The notes under the pieces were generated by a model. It was not told the origin of the DNA and made no database searches. It was given only the letters and a program-made list of their open reading frames with translations. Positions 43,878-53,893 of a DNA stretch of 64,000 nucleotides are shown one piece after another (the first letter of the stretch is position 1; each line of letters starts with the position of its first letter). Source of the stretch: Bacteroidaceae bacterium (GTDB taxonomy: Bacteria > Bacteroidota > Bacteroidia > Bacteroidales > Bacteroidaceae); assembly GCA_017647225.1 (NCBI GenBank), contig JAGCLA010000048.1:35426-99425 (forward strand), written 5' to 3'. The position numbers and the translations under genes were made by a program.

Positions 43878-44945
43878 ATGAAAGCAGCTATAATAATACT
43901 GGGAAATACTTGGGTCTGCCCTTATGTCAATACATATAAACACATTCTTGATAAAAAAGGTTGTGCTTATGATGTCATACTCTGGGACAGAGATGGCAGT
44001 GATGCCGATGCCAAGTTTGCATTCTCTGCGGAAAATGCAAATTTGGACAACCCTTTGGTAAAGGCTGCCTGCTATGTGAGATATGCCCGTTTTATCAGGC
44101 GTGTTATCCGTGAAAACAAATACGACAGGCTGGTGATTTCCGGGCCTCATCTTGCAATTCTGCTTTCTTCTTTTTTGCGAAAGGGATACAAAGGGCGCTA
44201 TTTGGTCGATTATCGCGACATCTCAATAGAACAAAAGCCGTTCCTCTATGGCATATATTCAAAAGTTCTTGCTGACAGCTATTGCAATGTGATATCTTCT
44301 CCCGGTTTCAGAAAGTATTTGCCGGGTAAATATGAATATCTCTTATCGCACAATTTTGATATAGAGAAAGCTGTGAACTCATTAGTGGCCGAGATGCCTG
44401 CTTTTGAACCCGACGTGCCGCTGAAGGTCTTGACAATAGGGGCTATACGCAATTTTGAATCCAATGTCCGAGTGCTTGAAAACCTTGGAAACAATGATGC
44501 TTACAGGCTCTCTTTTGTCGGACGTGGCGAGGCTTCGGGACGCTTGAAGGAATACGCATTGCTGCATAACGTACGAAACGTGGAATTTGCAGGATATTAT
44601 AAGAAAGAAGATGAGGTTGCAATTGTCAATGAGTGTTCTTTTATAAATATAGTTTTTCCAAACGATATCAAGCACTCGGCGATAATGTCCAACCGTTTCT
44701 ATTTGGCATTGGTGCATAAGAAACCGGTATTGGTCACTGCAGGCTCTACACAGGCGGCTCTTGTGGAAAAGTATGCTCTTGGTGTGGTCGTGAGTGATTG
44801 TAAAGAGATAGATGCCGGTATAAGAAAATATCTTTCAGAGTTCGATTATTGCGAATTCTGCAAAAGGTGCAACAGCCTGCTTTCTGTTTTTATCGAAGAT
44901 TATAATGCTCTTGAACGTGCTGTAGGTGAATTTGTGCGTGAGTGA
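43878..44945 (+). CDS. GT4-like glycosyltransferase
   Basis: A 355-residue protein with the GT-B layout: an N-terminal domain with the ILGNTWVCPYVNTYKH start, and a C-terminal Rossmann domain with LKVLTIGAIRNFESN, LSFVGRGEASGRLKEY, VEFAGYYKKEDE and the donor-site segment IKHSAIMSNRFYLAL. No membrane helices. It probably adds a sugar to a lipid-linked surface glycan. Sugar and acceptor unknown. It lies alone between glnS and fhs. Confidence 0.82.
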   Translation: MKAAIIILGNTWVCPYVNTYKHILDKKGCAYDVILWDRDGSDADAKFAFSAENANLDNPLVKAACYVRYARFIRRVIRENKYDRLVISGPHLAILLSSFLRKGYKGRYLVDYRDISIEQKPFLYGIYSKVLADSYCNVISSPGFRKYLPGKYEYLLSHNFDIEKAVNSLVAEMPAFEPDVPLKVLTIGAIRNFESNVRVLENLGNNDAYRLSFVGRGEASGRLKEYALLHNVRNVEFAGYYKKEDEVAIVNECSFINIVFPNDIKHSAIMSNRFYLALVHKKPVLVTAGSTQAALVEKYALGVVVSDCKEIDAGIRKYLSEFDYCEFCKRCNSLLSVFIEDYNALERAVGEFVRE

Positions 44946-45000
44946 TTCTTTTATTGTCGTATTTGTCTTGCCGTCATTCGCGTTTTTCAATATTATTTAT

Positions 45001-45008
45001 TATCTTCG
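45001..45008 (+). promoter_or_regulatory. Promoter -7 box of fhs
   Basis: TATCTTCG, 38 nt upstream of the fhs ATG. Confidence 0.55.
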
Positions 45009-45046
45009 CTGAATAATTGAGAAATATTAATTAAAAATTAAATACT

Positions 45047-46708
45047 ATGAAGAGTGACATTCAGATTGCTCATGAAACCAAACTTGAGCGCATTGAAAAC
45101 GTAGCGGCGCAGATAGGTATCGACGCTAACGACCTTGAACATTACGGTAAGTATATCGCGAAGCTACCTTTGAATCTCATTGGCAAGCAAAAGGGTAAGC
45201 TTATCCTTGTTACAGCCATTACTGCAACAAAGGCGGGTATCGGTAAGACTACTGTTTCAATCGGTCTTGCTTTGGGTCTTAACAAAATCTGTAAAAAGGC
45301 AGTCGTTGCTCTTCGCGAACCTTCACTCGGACCTTGCTTCGGTATGAAGGGTGGTGCAGCCGGCGGTGGTTATGCACAGGTGTTGCCAATGGAGAAAATC
45401 AACCTCCATTTTACAGGAGACTTCCACGCAATCACATCGGCTCACAATATGATTTCTGCATTGCTCGACAACTATCTTTATCAGCATGCAAAAGAGGGCT
45501 TCGGTCTTAAAGAAATCCTTTGGCGTCGTGTACTCGACGTGAATGACCGTTCATTGCGCTCAATCATCACGGGTATCGGCCCTGCAACAAACGGTATAGT
45601 AGAGCAGGCCGGTTTCGATATTACTCCTGCTTCGGAACTTATGGCAATCCTCTGCCTTGCAAGTGACGAAGAGGATTTGCGTCGTCGCATCGAGAATATC
45701 ATGCTCGGTTACACCTATTCAGGCGAGCCTTTCACTGTGAAAGACCTTGGCGTAGCCGGTGCAATCATGGTGTTGTTAAAGGATGCCATTCAGCCGAACC
45801 TCGTACAGACAACAGAAAATACTCCTGCCATCATACACGGTGGTCCTTTTGCAAACATCGCTCATGGCTGTAACTCACAGCTTGCTACAAAGATGGCTCT
45901 TGCACATAGTGAGTACACTATTACAGAGGCTGGTTTCGGTGCCGACCTCGGTGCAGAGAAATTCTACAATATCCTATGCCGCAAGAGCGGTCTTCAGCCC
46001 GATGCAACAGTTATCGTTGCAACAGCACAGGGCTTGAAGATGCACGGTGGTGTAGAACTCGACAAAATCAAGGAGCCCGACATGGAAGGCTTGCGCAATG
46101 GTCTTGCAAACCTTGACCGCCACGTTGCAAACCTCCGTTCTTTCGGTCAGTCTGTCATTGTTGTGTTCAACCGTTTTGCAACAGACACTGACGAAGAGAT
46201 GGCACTCTTGCGTCAGCACTGCGAGCAGGAGCTCGGTTTGCCATTCGTAATCAACAATGCTTTTGCACAGGGTGGCGAGGGTGCTGTTGAGATGGCACAG
46301 ATTGTTGTCGATACAATCGAGAATAACCCTTCTAAACCATTGGAATTCACATACGACGACAACGATTGCATCAAGACAAAAATCGAGAAGGTTGCAAAGA
46401 ATATCTACGGTGCAGCATCGGTTACTTTTGCAAAGCCTGCGCTTGACCGCATAAAGCTTGCCGAAAAGTATGGTCTTGCATCATGTCCTGTATGTATCGC
46501 AAAGACACAGTTCTCGTTCAGCGCCGACGCGACACAGTACGGTGCAGTCAAGGGCTTTAACTTGCAGATACGCGATGTTGTTCTCAATGCCGGTGCAGAG
46601 ATGATTGTTGCCATTGCAGGTGATATCATCCGTATGCCGGGCTTGCCAAAAGTTCCACAGGCAAACAACATCGATTTTGTTGACGGCGAGATTGTTGGCT
46701 TGAGCTAA
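45047..46708 (+). CDS. fhs: Formate-tetrahydrofolate ligase
   Basis: The 553-residue cytosolic enzyme has the phosphate loop [41 protein letters not shown] and [14 protein letters not shown], all hallmarks of formyltetrahydrofolate synthetase. It uses ATP and formate to make 10-formyl-THF for purine and fMet synthesis. Full length. A palindrome at 46730 separates it from rarA. Confidence 0.97.
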   Translation: MKSDIQIAHETKLERIENVAAQIGIDANDLEHYGKYIAKLPLNLIGKQKGKLILVTAITATKAGIGKTTVSIGLALGLNKICKKAVVALREPSLGPCFGMKGGAAGGGYAQVLPMEKINLHFTGDFHAITSAHNMISALLDNYLYQHAKEGFGLKEILWRRVLDVNDRSLRSIITGIGPATNGIVEQAGFDITPASELMAILCLASDEEDLRRRIENIMLGYTYSGEPFTVKDLGVAGAIMVLLKDAIQPNLVQTTENTPAIIHGGPFANIAHGCNSQLATKMALAHSEYTITEAGFGADLGAEKFYNILCRKSGLQPDATVIVATAQGLKMHGGVELDKIKEPDMEGLRNGLANLDRHVANLRSFGQSVIVVFNRFATDTDEEMALLRQHCEQELGLPFVINNAFAQGGEGAVEMAQIVVDTIENNPSKPLEFTYDDNDCIKTKIEKVAKNIYGAASVTFAKPALDRIKLAEKYGLASCPVCIAKTQFSFSADATQYGAVKGFNLQIRDVVLNAGAEMIVAIAGDIIRMPGLPKVPQANNIDFVDGEIVGLS

Positions 46709-46729
46709 TAAACTTATAATGATTTTAGG

Positions 46730-46759
46730 GCAAAGTTGCGCGTATATGCGCAACTTTGC
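46730..46759 (+). terminator. Palindromic hairpin between fhs and rarA
   Basis: 12-bp perfect arms (GCAAAGTTGCGC and complement) with loop GTATAT, 21 nt after fhs. There is no T-tract, so it may be a weak terminator or an mRNA processing or regulatory hairpin just before the rarA start. Confidence 0.5.
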
Positions 46760-46773
46760 AATATATATATACT

Positions 46774-48054
46774 ATGGCAAAACCTTTGGCAGAACGTCTG
46801 CGTCCCACATCTTTCGACAATTATGTAGGACAGAAGCACCTCGTAGGTGAGGGTGCTGTACTGCGTCGTATGATAGACTCAGGACGTATATTGTCGTTTA
46901 TCTTATGGGGTCCTCCGGGAACAGGAAAGACAACCATTGCCCGAATCATAGCCCATAAGTTGAACCGTCCGTTCTATGCACTCAATGCTGTGTCATCGGG
47001 TGTAAAGGAGGTGCGCGAAGTCATAGACAAAGCAAAGAGTTCTCCTCTTTTTTCCAATGGTGGTGCCATATTGTTTATCGATGAGATACACCGTTTCAGC
47101 AAGTCGCAACAGGATTCGTTGCTCAATGCCGTTGAAACAGGTACTGTCACTCTCATTGGTGCTACAACCGAAAATCCCTCGTTTGAGGTTATACGTCCTT
47201 TGCTTTCACGTTGTCAGCTGTATGTTCTCAAGTCGCTTGAGAAAGATGATTTGCTCTCGCTACTTAATCACGCCATAACAACCGACGAGGTACTTGTAAA
47301 ACGTGGAGTGGAGTTGCGTGAAACCGATGCCATTCTTCGTTATAGCGCAGGTGATGCGCGTAAATTGCTCAATATCCTTGAACTTGTTGTAGAGAGCGAC
47401 AACGCTTCGCCGGCGGTCATAACCGACGAAAAGGTTGTCAATTGTTTGCAACAGAATCCTATCGCTTACGACAAGGACGGCGAAATGCATTACGACATTG
47501 TTTCGGCATTTATAAAGTCAATTCGTGGCAGCGACCCCGATGCCGCTCTTTATTGGATGGCACGTATGATAGAGGGTGGTGAAGACCCCGCTTTCATTGC
47601 ACGCCGAATAGTCATATCGGCTGCCGAAGATGTAGGCCTTGCCAACCCCAATGCACTTTTGCTCGCCAACGCCGCGTTTGATGCCGTTACAAAAATCGGT
47701 TGGCCCGAGGGACGTATTCCACTTGCCGAGGCAGTGGTCTATCTTGCTACCTCTCCAAAGAGTAATTCAGCTTATATGGGTATAAACAAGGCATTGCAGA
47801 CTGTGCGTGAAACAGGTAATCTGCCCGTTCCATTGCATCTGCGTAATGCGCCTACACAGTTGATGGCCGACTTGGGCTATTCCGACGGATATAAGTACTC
47901 TCATGATTACCCCGGTCATTTTGTCAAGCAACAATATCTGCCTGACGAAGGAAAGGATTTCTCTTTCTGGCTTCCACAGGAAAACCCTGTTGAGGCAAAG
48001 AGCAAATCATGGATGCAACAGTGTTGGGGTGATGATAAACCTTATACAAAATAA
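46774..48054 (+). CDS. rarA: Replication-associated recombination protein A (RarA/MgsA)
   Basis: The 426-residue AAA+ ATPase has the N-terminal LRPTSFDNYVGQKHL, Walker A LWGPPGTGKTT (46-54), Walker B AILFIDEIHRFSK, sensor 1 GATTENPSFE and the clamp-loader-like C-terminal domain (SIRGSDPDAALYWMARMIEGGEDP). It acts at stalled replication forks. The ATG at 46774 was used; an in-frame TTG at 46756 lies inside the palindrome. Confidence 0.95.
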   Translation: MAKPLAERLRPTSFDNYVGQKHLVGEGAVLRRMIDSGRILSFILWGPPGTGKTTIARIIAHKLNRPFYALNAVSSGVKEVREVIDKAKSSPLFSNGGAILFIDEIHRFSKSQQDSLLNAVETGTVTLIGATTENPSFEVIRPLLSRCQLYVLKSLEKDDLLSLLNHAITTDEVLVKRGVELRETDAILRYSAGDARKLLNILELVVESDNASPAVITDEKVVNCLQQNPIAYDKDGEMHYDIVSAFIKSIRGSDPDAALYWMARMIEGGEDPAFIARRIVISAAEDVGLANPNALLLANAAFDAVTKIGWPEGRIPLAEAVVYLATSPKSNSAYMGINKALQTVRETGNLPVPLHLRNAPTQLMADLGYSDGYKYSHDYPGHFVKQQYLPDEGKDFSFWLPQENPVEAKSKSWMQQCWGDDKPYTK

Positions 48055-48080
48055 ACGGCTTCGCAATAGCGAAGCCGTTT
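48053..48080. terminator. Bidirectional terminator after rarA
   Basis: 12-bp perfect stem (AAACGGCTTCGC and complement) with loop AATA. It begins within the rarA stop codon and faces the convergent biotin-carrier gene. Confidence 0.8.
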
Positions 48081-48105
48081 GCTTTGTGTGAATATCCTTT
48101 CGGTA

Positions 48106-48537
48106 TTATTCCAAAACAACCAATACGGCGCCGTCGGCTACTGTATCGCCTTTGGCAACCTCAATGGCAATGACCTTACCGTCGCGGTCTGCGTTGATGT
48201 TGTTCTCCATCTTCATGGCTTCGAGTACAACAACGGTATCGCCCTTCTTTACCATATCGCCGACATTTACTTTTACGTCAATGATGACACCCGGCAGTGG
48301 AGTCTTGATTGCATTGCCCTTGACCGCAGAAGCAGGCGCAGCAGGCGCAGGTGCAGGAGCTGTAGCCGGTTTTGCAGCCACAGGCTGTACCTTTACAACT
48401 GGTTTTTCCTCTTTGGGCTTTTCCCACTCGACCTTGTAGTCCTCGCCGTTTACGGTTACGTTGGCTACAGTGTTGTTGACCTCATTGATTACGACCTCAT
48501 ATATATTGCCGTTGATTGTATATTTATATCTGTTCAT
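48106..48537 (-). CDS. Biotin carboxyl carrier protein
   Basis: A 143-residue protein: an N-terminal beta segment (about 1-37), a Pro/Ala-rich hinge (53-70) and a C-terminal biotinyl domain with EAMKM, Lys109 being the biotinylated residue. The start was set at MNRYKYTING, 5 nt after the small upstream gene; a longer frame overlaps that gene. It carries CO2 for the carboxyltransferase encoded upstream in the same operon. BirA (21836) would biotinylate it. Confidence 0.94.
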   Translation of the reverse strand: MNRYKYTINGNIYEVVINEVNNTVANVTVNGEDYKVEWEKPKEEKPVVKVQPVAAKPATAPAPAPAAPASAVKGNAIKTPLPGVIIDVKVNVGDMVKKGDTVVVLEAMKMENNINADRDGKVIAIEVAKGDTVADGAVLVVLE

Positions 48538-48542
48538 GGTAT

Positions 48543-48689
48543 TTATCTGTTTAGGTTGTTCCAATACTTGTTTACATATTTAATTGTAAGTACGCCACTC
48601 TCGTTATCGTGTACGTTATTGCCGAAATGGTTGTCCAAGGCCATTGATATAGCAGCAATAACAGCGTTGTCAATCTTCTTCTCTTCCAT
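48543..48689 (-). CDS. 48-residue small subunit-like protein of the carboxylase operon
   Basis: A short frame between the carboxyltransferase and biotin-carrier genes, starting MEEKKIDNAVIAAISMAL and ending KYWNNLNR. It is 10 nt after the former and 5 nt before the latter, so spacing fits a real gene. No membrane helix. The pattern HDNESGVLTIKY resembles small accessory subunits of biotin-dependent decarboxylases/carboxylases (MmdE-like); this match is from memory and tentative. Confidence 0.65.
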   Translation of the reverse strand: MEEKKIDNAVIAAISMALDNHFGNNVHDNESGVLTIKYVNKYWNNLNR

Positions 48690-48699
48690 ACCTTATATA

Positions 48700-50253
48700 T
48701 TATAGTGGAATATTACCATGTTTTTTCTTTGGTAGCTCCTGACGTTTGCTTTCGAGCTGTGCAAGTGCGCGTATAATGCGGAAACGGGTGTTGCGTGGCT
48801 CAATCACGTCATCGATATAGCCATATTTTGCAGCCTGATAAGGGTTGGCAAACAGACGGTTGTATTCGGCCTCTTTCTCTGCGATGAATGCTTTGGGGTT
48901 TTCGGACTCTTTGGCTTCTTTGGCGTAAAGAACCTCTGCAGCACCGGCAGCTCCCATTACTGCAATCTCGGCACTTGGCCATGCATAGTTCATGTCGGCA
49001 CGTAGCTGCTTGCAGGCCATTACAATGTGCGAACCGCCATAAGACTTGCGCAATGTAATGGTAACCTTAGGCACAGTAGCTTCGCCGAATGCATAAAGCA
49101 GTTTTGCACCATGCAGGATAACGGCGTTGTACTCTTGGGCTGTTCCCGGCAAGAAACCCGGAACATCGACAAGCGTCACAAGAGGAATGTTGAACGCATC
49201 GCAGAAACGTACGAAGCGCGCGCCCTTGCGCGATGAGTTGCAGTCGAGTACACCTGCATATTTACAAGGCTGGTTTGCAACAATACCAACGGCCTTTCCG
49301 TTCATACGTGCAAAACCTACGATGATGTTCTGTGCGTAGTCGCGGTGTACCTCAAGGAATTCGCCGTTATCGACAACCTCGGCGATGACACGATACATGT
49401 CGTATGCCTGGTTGGGGTTATCGGGAATAATGGTATTCAATATGTCGCTTGTGCGGTTTACAGGATCTGTGCATGGAACGTCGGGAACACTCTCCATGTT
49501 GTTCTGTGGAATGTAGCTCATAAGCTTGCGTATGAGCATGAGTCCTTCCTCTTCGGTCTGTGCTGTGAAATGTGTCACACCCGACTTGCTTGCGTGTACG
49601 CTTGCACCGCCAAGCTCTTCCTGTGTAACCACCTCGCCAAGAACTGTCTTTACAACCTTTGGACCTGTAAGGAACATATATGCAGTGCCTTCCATCATTA
49701 TGGTAAAGTCGGTGAGTGCCGGTGAATATACAGCACCGCCTGCACATGGACCAAATATTCCCGAAATCTGCGGAATGACACCCGAAGCCATTATGTTGCG
49801 CTGGAAAATCTCGGCATATCCTGCAAGAGCATTGATACCCTCCTGAATACGTGCGCCACCGCTGTCATTGATACCAATAACAGGTGCGCCCACCTTCATT
49901 GCCATATCCATGACCTTGCAGATTTTCTGTGCCATAGTCTCGGACAGAGAACCGCCTGTTACGGTAAAGTCCTGTGCAAAAACATATACAAGACGTCCTT
50001 CTATTGTACCGCAACCTGTTACAACGCCATCGCCAAGGTACTGTTTCTTCTCTTGACCGAAGTTTGTGCAACGGTGTGTCACGAACATGTCCATCTCCTC
50101 GAAGCTGCCTTTGTCGAGCAACATGTCTATTCTTTCGCGGGCAGTATATTTGCCCCTTTCGTGCTGTTTTTCTATGGCTTTTTCTCCGCCACCTAAGCGA
50201 GCCTTTGCACGCAAGGCTATCAGCTCTTTGATTTTTTCAAATTGCTTGCTCAT
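48700..50253 (-). CDS. Methylmalonyl-CoA decarboxylase/propionyl-CoA carboxylase carboxyltransferase subunit
   Basis: The 517-residue crotonase-fold carboxyltransferase starts at [12 protein letters not shown], with the upstream extension discarded because it reaches into the epimerase gene. Oxyanion-hole segments [18 protein letters not shown] and [18 protein letters not shown] are typical of the PccB/MmdA family. It moves CO2 between biotin and propionyl/methylmalonyl-CoA. With the epimerase upstream, it belongs to the succinate-propionate pathway. No sodium-pump beta subunit is visible here, so decarboxylase and carboxylase cannot be told apart. Confidence 0.93.
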   Translation of the reverse strand: MSKQFEKIKELIALRAKARLGGGEKAIEKQHERGKYTARERIDMLLDKGSFEEMDMFVTHRCTNFGQEKKQYLGDGVVTGCGTIEGRLVYVFAQDFTVTGGSLSETMAQKICKVMDMAMKVGAPVIGINDSGGARIQEGINALAGYAEIFQRNIMASGVIPQISGIFGPCAGGAVYSPALTDFTIMMEGTAYMFLTGPKVVKTVLGEVVTQEELGGASVHASKSGVTHFTAQTEEEGLMLIRKLMSYIPQNNMESVPDVPCTDPVNRTSDILNTIIPDNPNQAYDMYRVIAEVVDNGEFLEVHRDYAQNIIVGFARMNGKAVGIVANQPCKYAGVLDCNSSRKGARFVRFCDAFNIPLVTLVDVPGFLPGTAQEYNAVILHGAKLLYAFGEATVPKVTITLRKSYGGSHIVMACKQLRADMNYAWPSAEIAVMGAAGAAEVLYAKEAKESENPKAFIAEKEAEYNRLFANPYQAAKYGYIDDVIEPRNTRFRIIRALAQLESKRQELPKKKHGNIPL

Positions 50254-50273
50254 AATATCTGTTTTTCTGTTTT

Positions 50274-50678
50274 TTACTCTTCGCAAAGTTCGGTAAGCAC
50301 ACCTTGTGTCGCTTTGGGGTGCAGGAATGCAATGTGTAATCCTTCAGCTCCTCCTCGTGGTGCTTTGTCTATGGTACGTACCTCTTTGGCTTCACACTCT
50401 GCAAGGGCGTTGGCAACACCATCTTCAACCTTGTATGCGATGTGGTGTATTCCTTCGCCTCTGTTCTCGATGAATTTTGCTATTGTGCTGTCGGGTGATG
50501 TCGCTTCCAAAAGCTCTATCTTTGTTTCGCCGACCTTCAGGAACGCAGTACGCACTTTCTGGTCCTCGACAGTCTCTATATTGTAGCACTCGAAACCTAA
50601 GACCTGTTCGTAATAGGGTAGTGCCTCTTCTATGCTTTTTACTGCAATTCCCAAATGTTCTATCTTTGAAATTTTCAT
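50274..50678 (-). CDS. mce: Methylmalonyl-CoA epimerase
   Basis: The 134-residue vicinal-oxygen-chelate protein has metal ligands in KIEHLGIAV (His8), IELLE and GIHHIAYKV, and the C-terminal [13 protein letters not shown]. It interconverts (S)- and (R)-methylmalonyl-CoA. First gene of the operon with the carboxyltransferase, small protein and biotin carrier. -7 box TATCTTCG at 50707-50714. Confidence 0.94.
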   Translation of the reverse strand: MKISKIEHLGIAVKSIEEALPYYEQVLGFECYNIETVEDQKVRTAFLKVGETKIELLEATSPDSTIAKFIENRGEGIHHIAYKVEDGVANALAECEAKEVRTIDKAPRGGAEGLHIAFLHPKATQGVLTELCEE

Positions 50679-50706
50679 AAAGCAATATATTAAATTCTAT
50701 TCTTTG

Positions 50707-50714
50707 CGAAGATA
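50707..50714 (-). promoter_or_regulatory. Promoter -7 box of the mce operon
   Basis: TATCTTCG on the minus strand, 28 nt upstream of the mce ATG. Confidence 0.6.
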
Positions 50715-50770
50715 GGCAATTATAATTGAAACGCAATAGTTATCCCTGTTTTTTGCAGAAAATGTGGCGT

Positions 50771-50814
50771 ATAAACCAACAGAGGCAATCATTCGATTGC
50801 CTCTGTTGGTTTAT
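50771..50814 (-). terminator. Terminator of the Stealth operon
   Basis: 20-bp perfect stem with loop ATTC. One arm includes the stop codon of the Stealth gene at 50811. Confidence 0.85.
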
Positions 50815-51782
50815 TTAAGTCCTATTCTTTTTTCTATCCACTCAATAATCAAATTGCGTTCTTGTTCTTCTGTCTGGTCTATTGAATTAAAACAGCCGAA
50901 CTTACATTCCGGCGCAGCCGAGAAACGTGCCAATTTCTTTTTGGTGTATTCGAAATTGTTCTTTGGCTTCAGATATATAAGGTTCTTGTTTACATCGCGC
51001 AATTCACAAAGGCCTTCCCTGTATAGTTGCAGTACCTGTACTTCCTGCGGATTGTATTGGCTGTAGTGTCTGAATCGATGTTTTATGTTTTCTGTAAGTT
51101 GCTCAGGGTGTCCTGCAAAGAACTTTTCATAGAAACTTTTCAATAATCCTTTTGGGGTGTGGTATAATTTGATGAAATAGCGATGTTTGCCCAACAACGA
51201 TGCGGCATTGAGCATTGTTTCCTTGAATGTAACTTTCTTGCTACCGTCCTTACGGTATTTTATCATTCTTGACAATTTTACAAGGAATGAATTGCTTTTC
51301 TTGCCATAGCAAATAACTTTGCCGTCAGGAGTAAAGAAATCTTCGGGTGTTACGGGGGCGGCAAGTATAAGGTCGTCGTTGAACTCAATGTAGTGTTCGC
51401 AGAGTCCGGGAATACGCCATGTCATCGACTCAATTGATATGGAATTGAATGTAGGCAGGTGTTCCTCGTATCCTTTGAATATGGTCTTGTGATCGACAAT
51501 CTCAATGGGGATATGCTTGTCAGGGAAATGTTTTACTATAAAATCGTCAAGCATCGGGTTTTGCTCGTCTGTGACGATGTATATCTTGTTGAGCCAAGGT
51601 GCATACCTGTTCAGCGAGGCTACACAATAGAAAATCTCTCCAATGCTGGTAAATCTTGTATCTCCGGCAATGTCTTCGGCCTTGAACATGTTGTCGTTTC
51701 CATATTCCATACGTTTGGCCTTGTGCTTTGGGTCTTCTCCGTCAACCCATGTGATAACAGCATCGATAGGGTAGTTTATCAT
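50811..51782 (-). CDS. Stealth-family sugar-phosphate transferase (second copy)
   Basis: The 323-residue protein has Stealth conserved regions: CR1 PIDAVITWVDGEDP at the N-terminus, then CR2 from SIGEIFYCVASLNRY and KIYIVTDEQNP through LPTFNSISIE to YIEFNDDLIL. CR3 and CR4 are present in the C-terminal half. Stealth enzymes transfer hexose-1-phosphate to build phosphodiester-linked surface glycans. It is the last gene of a three-gene unit, 20 nt after a second Stealth gene. Donor and acceptor unknown. Confidence 0.88.
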   Translation of the reverse strand: MINYPIDAVITWVDGEDPKHKAKRMEYGNDNMFKAEDIAGDTRFTSIGEIFYCVASLNRYAPWLNKIYIVTDEQNPMLDDFIVKHFPDKHIPIEIVDHKTIFKGYEEHLPTFNSISIESMTWRIPGLCEHYIEFNDDLILAAPVTPEDFFTPDGKVICYGKKSNSFLVKLSRMIKYRKDGSKKVTFKETMLNAASLLGKHRYFIKLYHTPKGLLKSFYEKFFAGHPEQLTENIKHRFRHYSQYNPQEVQVLQLYREGLCELRDVNKNLIYLKPKNNFEYTKKKLARFSAAPECKFGCFNSIDQTEEQERNLIIEWIEKRIGLK

Positions 51783-51802
51783 GGTTTAGCTCAATTCTTC
51801 TT

Positions 51803-52681
51803 TTATAATTCGAATCTTGATTTCTCCGGTAGAACCTGCTCAAATGTATTCAAAAGAGTTCTGCGTATCTCGTTGTAGCTCTCTTCACTCATTTGTACAT
51901 CGTTTATGCATACTAAACAGTGCTTGGGGTTTTCAATGTATTTGCGTATTTTTTTCTCCGATACTATGCCTAAAGAGAAATGTTTCTTCAATATACGTCT
52001 GTTTATAAGTTTTTCTTGCAGATACATATAGTCCAGGAATGCATATTGTGTGATATTATTGCTTTTCCTTGTTCTTGTAAGCGATGCAAGAATATCCTTT
52101 TCTCTCTTTTGGTATAGTTCTTCGCATTGGCTTTTCAGCATAGGCGTACAAATGTGCTGCGGACGCAAGAAACATACCGACGGTTTTAAGCCAAGGGCTT
52201 TTCGTGCAATTCTGTTTGAGTTCCTGCAAATTTTCTTGAACATGTTGAAAGCAAACAAGTGTCTGCTCATGCCAAGCGTTGCATGTCCATCAACGAAGAA
52301 GTCGGTAGCTTTGCATGGCTTTAAGGGGAATATGTCGTCATTGAAATAGATATATTCTTCGTCAAGTCCATTTATACAATGCAGATGCATTTCAATAGTA
52401 TTGCTGTTGAATGTGGGTAGGTATTCAACCGGAATTATATCGCTATGCAGAACAATATTTACCTCGTTACGATTTATCCATTCCGGCACCTGGCTCTCGC
52501 GTGCCACCACAAGATGTACCTTGCGTATAAACGGCATGTTTACCTCAATGCCACGCATGAGGTATTTGAGTGTACCCCAATCGCGGAAACGCTTTTCCAG
52601 AATAGGAGTGTTTGTGTATTTTTCGTAGTCCTTTTGCCATTCCGGGTCAAGGCCATTTACGTATGTGATAACTATATCCAT
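51803..52681 (-). CDS. Stealth-family sugar-phosphate transferase (first copy)
   Basis: The 292-residue protein has CR1 MDIVITYVNGLDPEW and CR2 with GTLKYLMRGIEVNMPFIRKVHLVV, LPTFNSNTIE and EEYIYFNDDIFPL. The His/Pro-rich CR3-like section FLRPQHICTPML and C-terminal CLVCINDV follow. It shares the fold with the next gene but is diverged, so the two likely make different linkages. Middle gene of the acyltransferase-Stealth-Stealth unit. Confidence 0.87.
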   Translation of the reverse strand: MDIVITYVNGLDPEWQKDYEKYTNTPILEKRFRDWGTLKYLMRGIEVNMPFIRKVHLVVARESQVPEWINRNEVNIVLHSDIIPVEYLPTFNSNTIEMHLHCINGLDEEYIYFNDDIFPLKPCKATDFFVDGHATLGMSRHLFAFNMFKKICRNSNRIARKALGLKPSVCFLRPQHICTPMLKSQCEELYQKREKDILASLTRTRKSNNITQYAFLDYMYLQEKLINRRILKKHFSLGIVSEKKIRKYIENPKHCLVCINDVQMSEESYNEIRRTLLNTFEQVLPEKSRFEL

Positions 52682-52695
52682 AGTATAAATAACTT

Positions 52696-53637
52696 TTAGT
52701 CCTTTATTTCCAAAGTACTCTTACCAAATCGGCGTGCCTGTCTTTCAGGGGTCTGTTTCCAGCGTTTGTGCGACCACATCCACAGTTCGGGGCACTCCAG
52801 AATCATCTCTTCGAGGCGTTTGACATATCGCGCTGTTATCTCGTGCTGTGCTACCTCTTCTTGCCCGTCATAAATCTCGTCGAAACGTATCTCATAACGT
52901 CCCGGAGCAATTCGTTTGCTGTATGCAAAATATATAGGCATGTGGAACTTCAATGCCATAGCTTCTGCACCGTCGTGAAATGCTGTATGTTGGTTCAGGA
53001 ACCAGAACCAATGGCTGTCGGGGCGTAGTGTAGGGCTTTGGTCGGCTACAAGTCCCATTACGGTGCCGTATCCGCTTTTACGGTTACGTAAAAAGTAAAG
53101 AATGGTTTGTTTCATCGGTACTTGCAGCAACTTGTCCGAAACATTACGCAGACGACGATAGAAATGTTCAAAGACAATGCTTTCCATTGGGTGATATACT
53201 CCCATAAGTTTGGAGTTCTGCAACTGTCGGCTCCACAGCAACATATATTCCCAACAACCATAGTGCGCTCCCACGGCTATCCAGTCTTTGCCATTCAATT
53301 TTTCGTTCATCTGGGCTGTGTTGACCCAATTGACAGCCTTGTCCTTGCGCTTTTCTCTTGCACCTACAAGGCTTATGGTGTCGGTTACCACTTCGCCCAG
53401 GAAAAAGTAATAGCGTCGTGTGATTTTCTTGATTTCTTTTGAACTCTTTTCGGGGAATGACTTTGTCAGGTTCTCGATGATGACTTTACGACGATAGCGC
53501 GAAGCAATGAGAATGAGTGCAACAAAAGGTTTGAGTATATAGTATCTGAAAAATCTTGGTGTATAGCTGAATAACAGGCTTGAAATCCATAACAGCTCCA
53601 AACCTATTTTTTTATACCATTTTAATTCAGTTTTCAT
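52696..53637 (-). CDS. Lipid A acyltransferase-like protein (LpxL/HtrB family)
   Basis: The 313-residue protein has an N-terminal membrane anchor (about 12-45). The acyltransferase motif is AVGAHYGCWEY (His125, Glu130) and the second block is VMGLVADQSP, followed by the DGAEAMALKF and CPELWMWSHKRWK motifs. It adds a secondary acyl chain to lipid A. Sharing an operon with two Stealth genes (14 nt gap) suggests a linked modification of LPS. A -7-like TATCTTTA is at 53691-53698 on the minus strand. Confidence 0.9.
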   Translation of the reverse strand: MKTELKWYKKIGLELLWISSLLFSYTPRFFRYYILKPFVALILIASRYRRKVIIENLTKSFPEKSSKEIKKITRRYYFFLGEVVTDTISLVGAREKRKDKAVNWVNTAQMNEKLNGKDWIAVGAHYGCWEYMLLWSRQLQNSKLMGVYHPMESIVFEHFYRRLRNVSDKLLQVPMKQTILYFLRNRKSGYGTVMGLVADQSPTLRPDSHWFWFLNQHTAFHDGAEAMALKFHMPIYFAYSKRIAPGRYEIRFDEIYDGQEEVAQHEITARYVKRLEEMILECPELWMWSHKRWKQTPERQARRFGKSTLEIKD

Positions 53638-53853
53638 TCTTTTGGTTTTATTCTTGTCTTTGCAACAATTGCTATATAATTACTTTTCGTAAAGATAGTA
53701 AAAATAATATAAAGTTGCTGTTTTTTAGAAAATTTGATTCTTTTTATCCCAATTCTTGTAATGCTATTTTATATTCTTTGTCCTTTTTGTGCAAATTTTA
53801 CGGTAAAAGTAAAACAAATTGCGAAATTGACTTTCGCGTTCTGATGTTTTTGC

Positions 53854-53861
53854 TACTTTTG
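53854..53861 (+). promoter_or_regulatory. Promoter -7 box of the acyl-CoA ligase gene
   Basis: TACTTTTG, 32 nt upstream of the ATG at 53894. Confidence 0.55.
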
Positions 53862-53893
53862 CGGTAAATGATTAACATTGATAATGCTACTTT

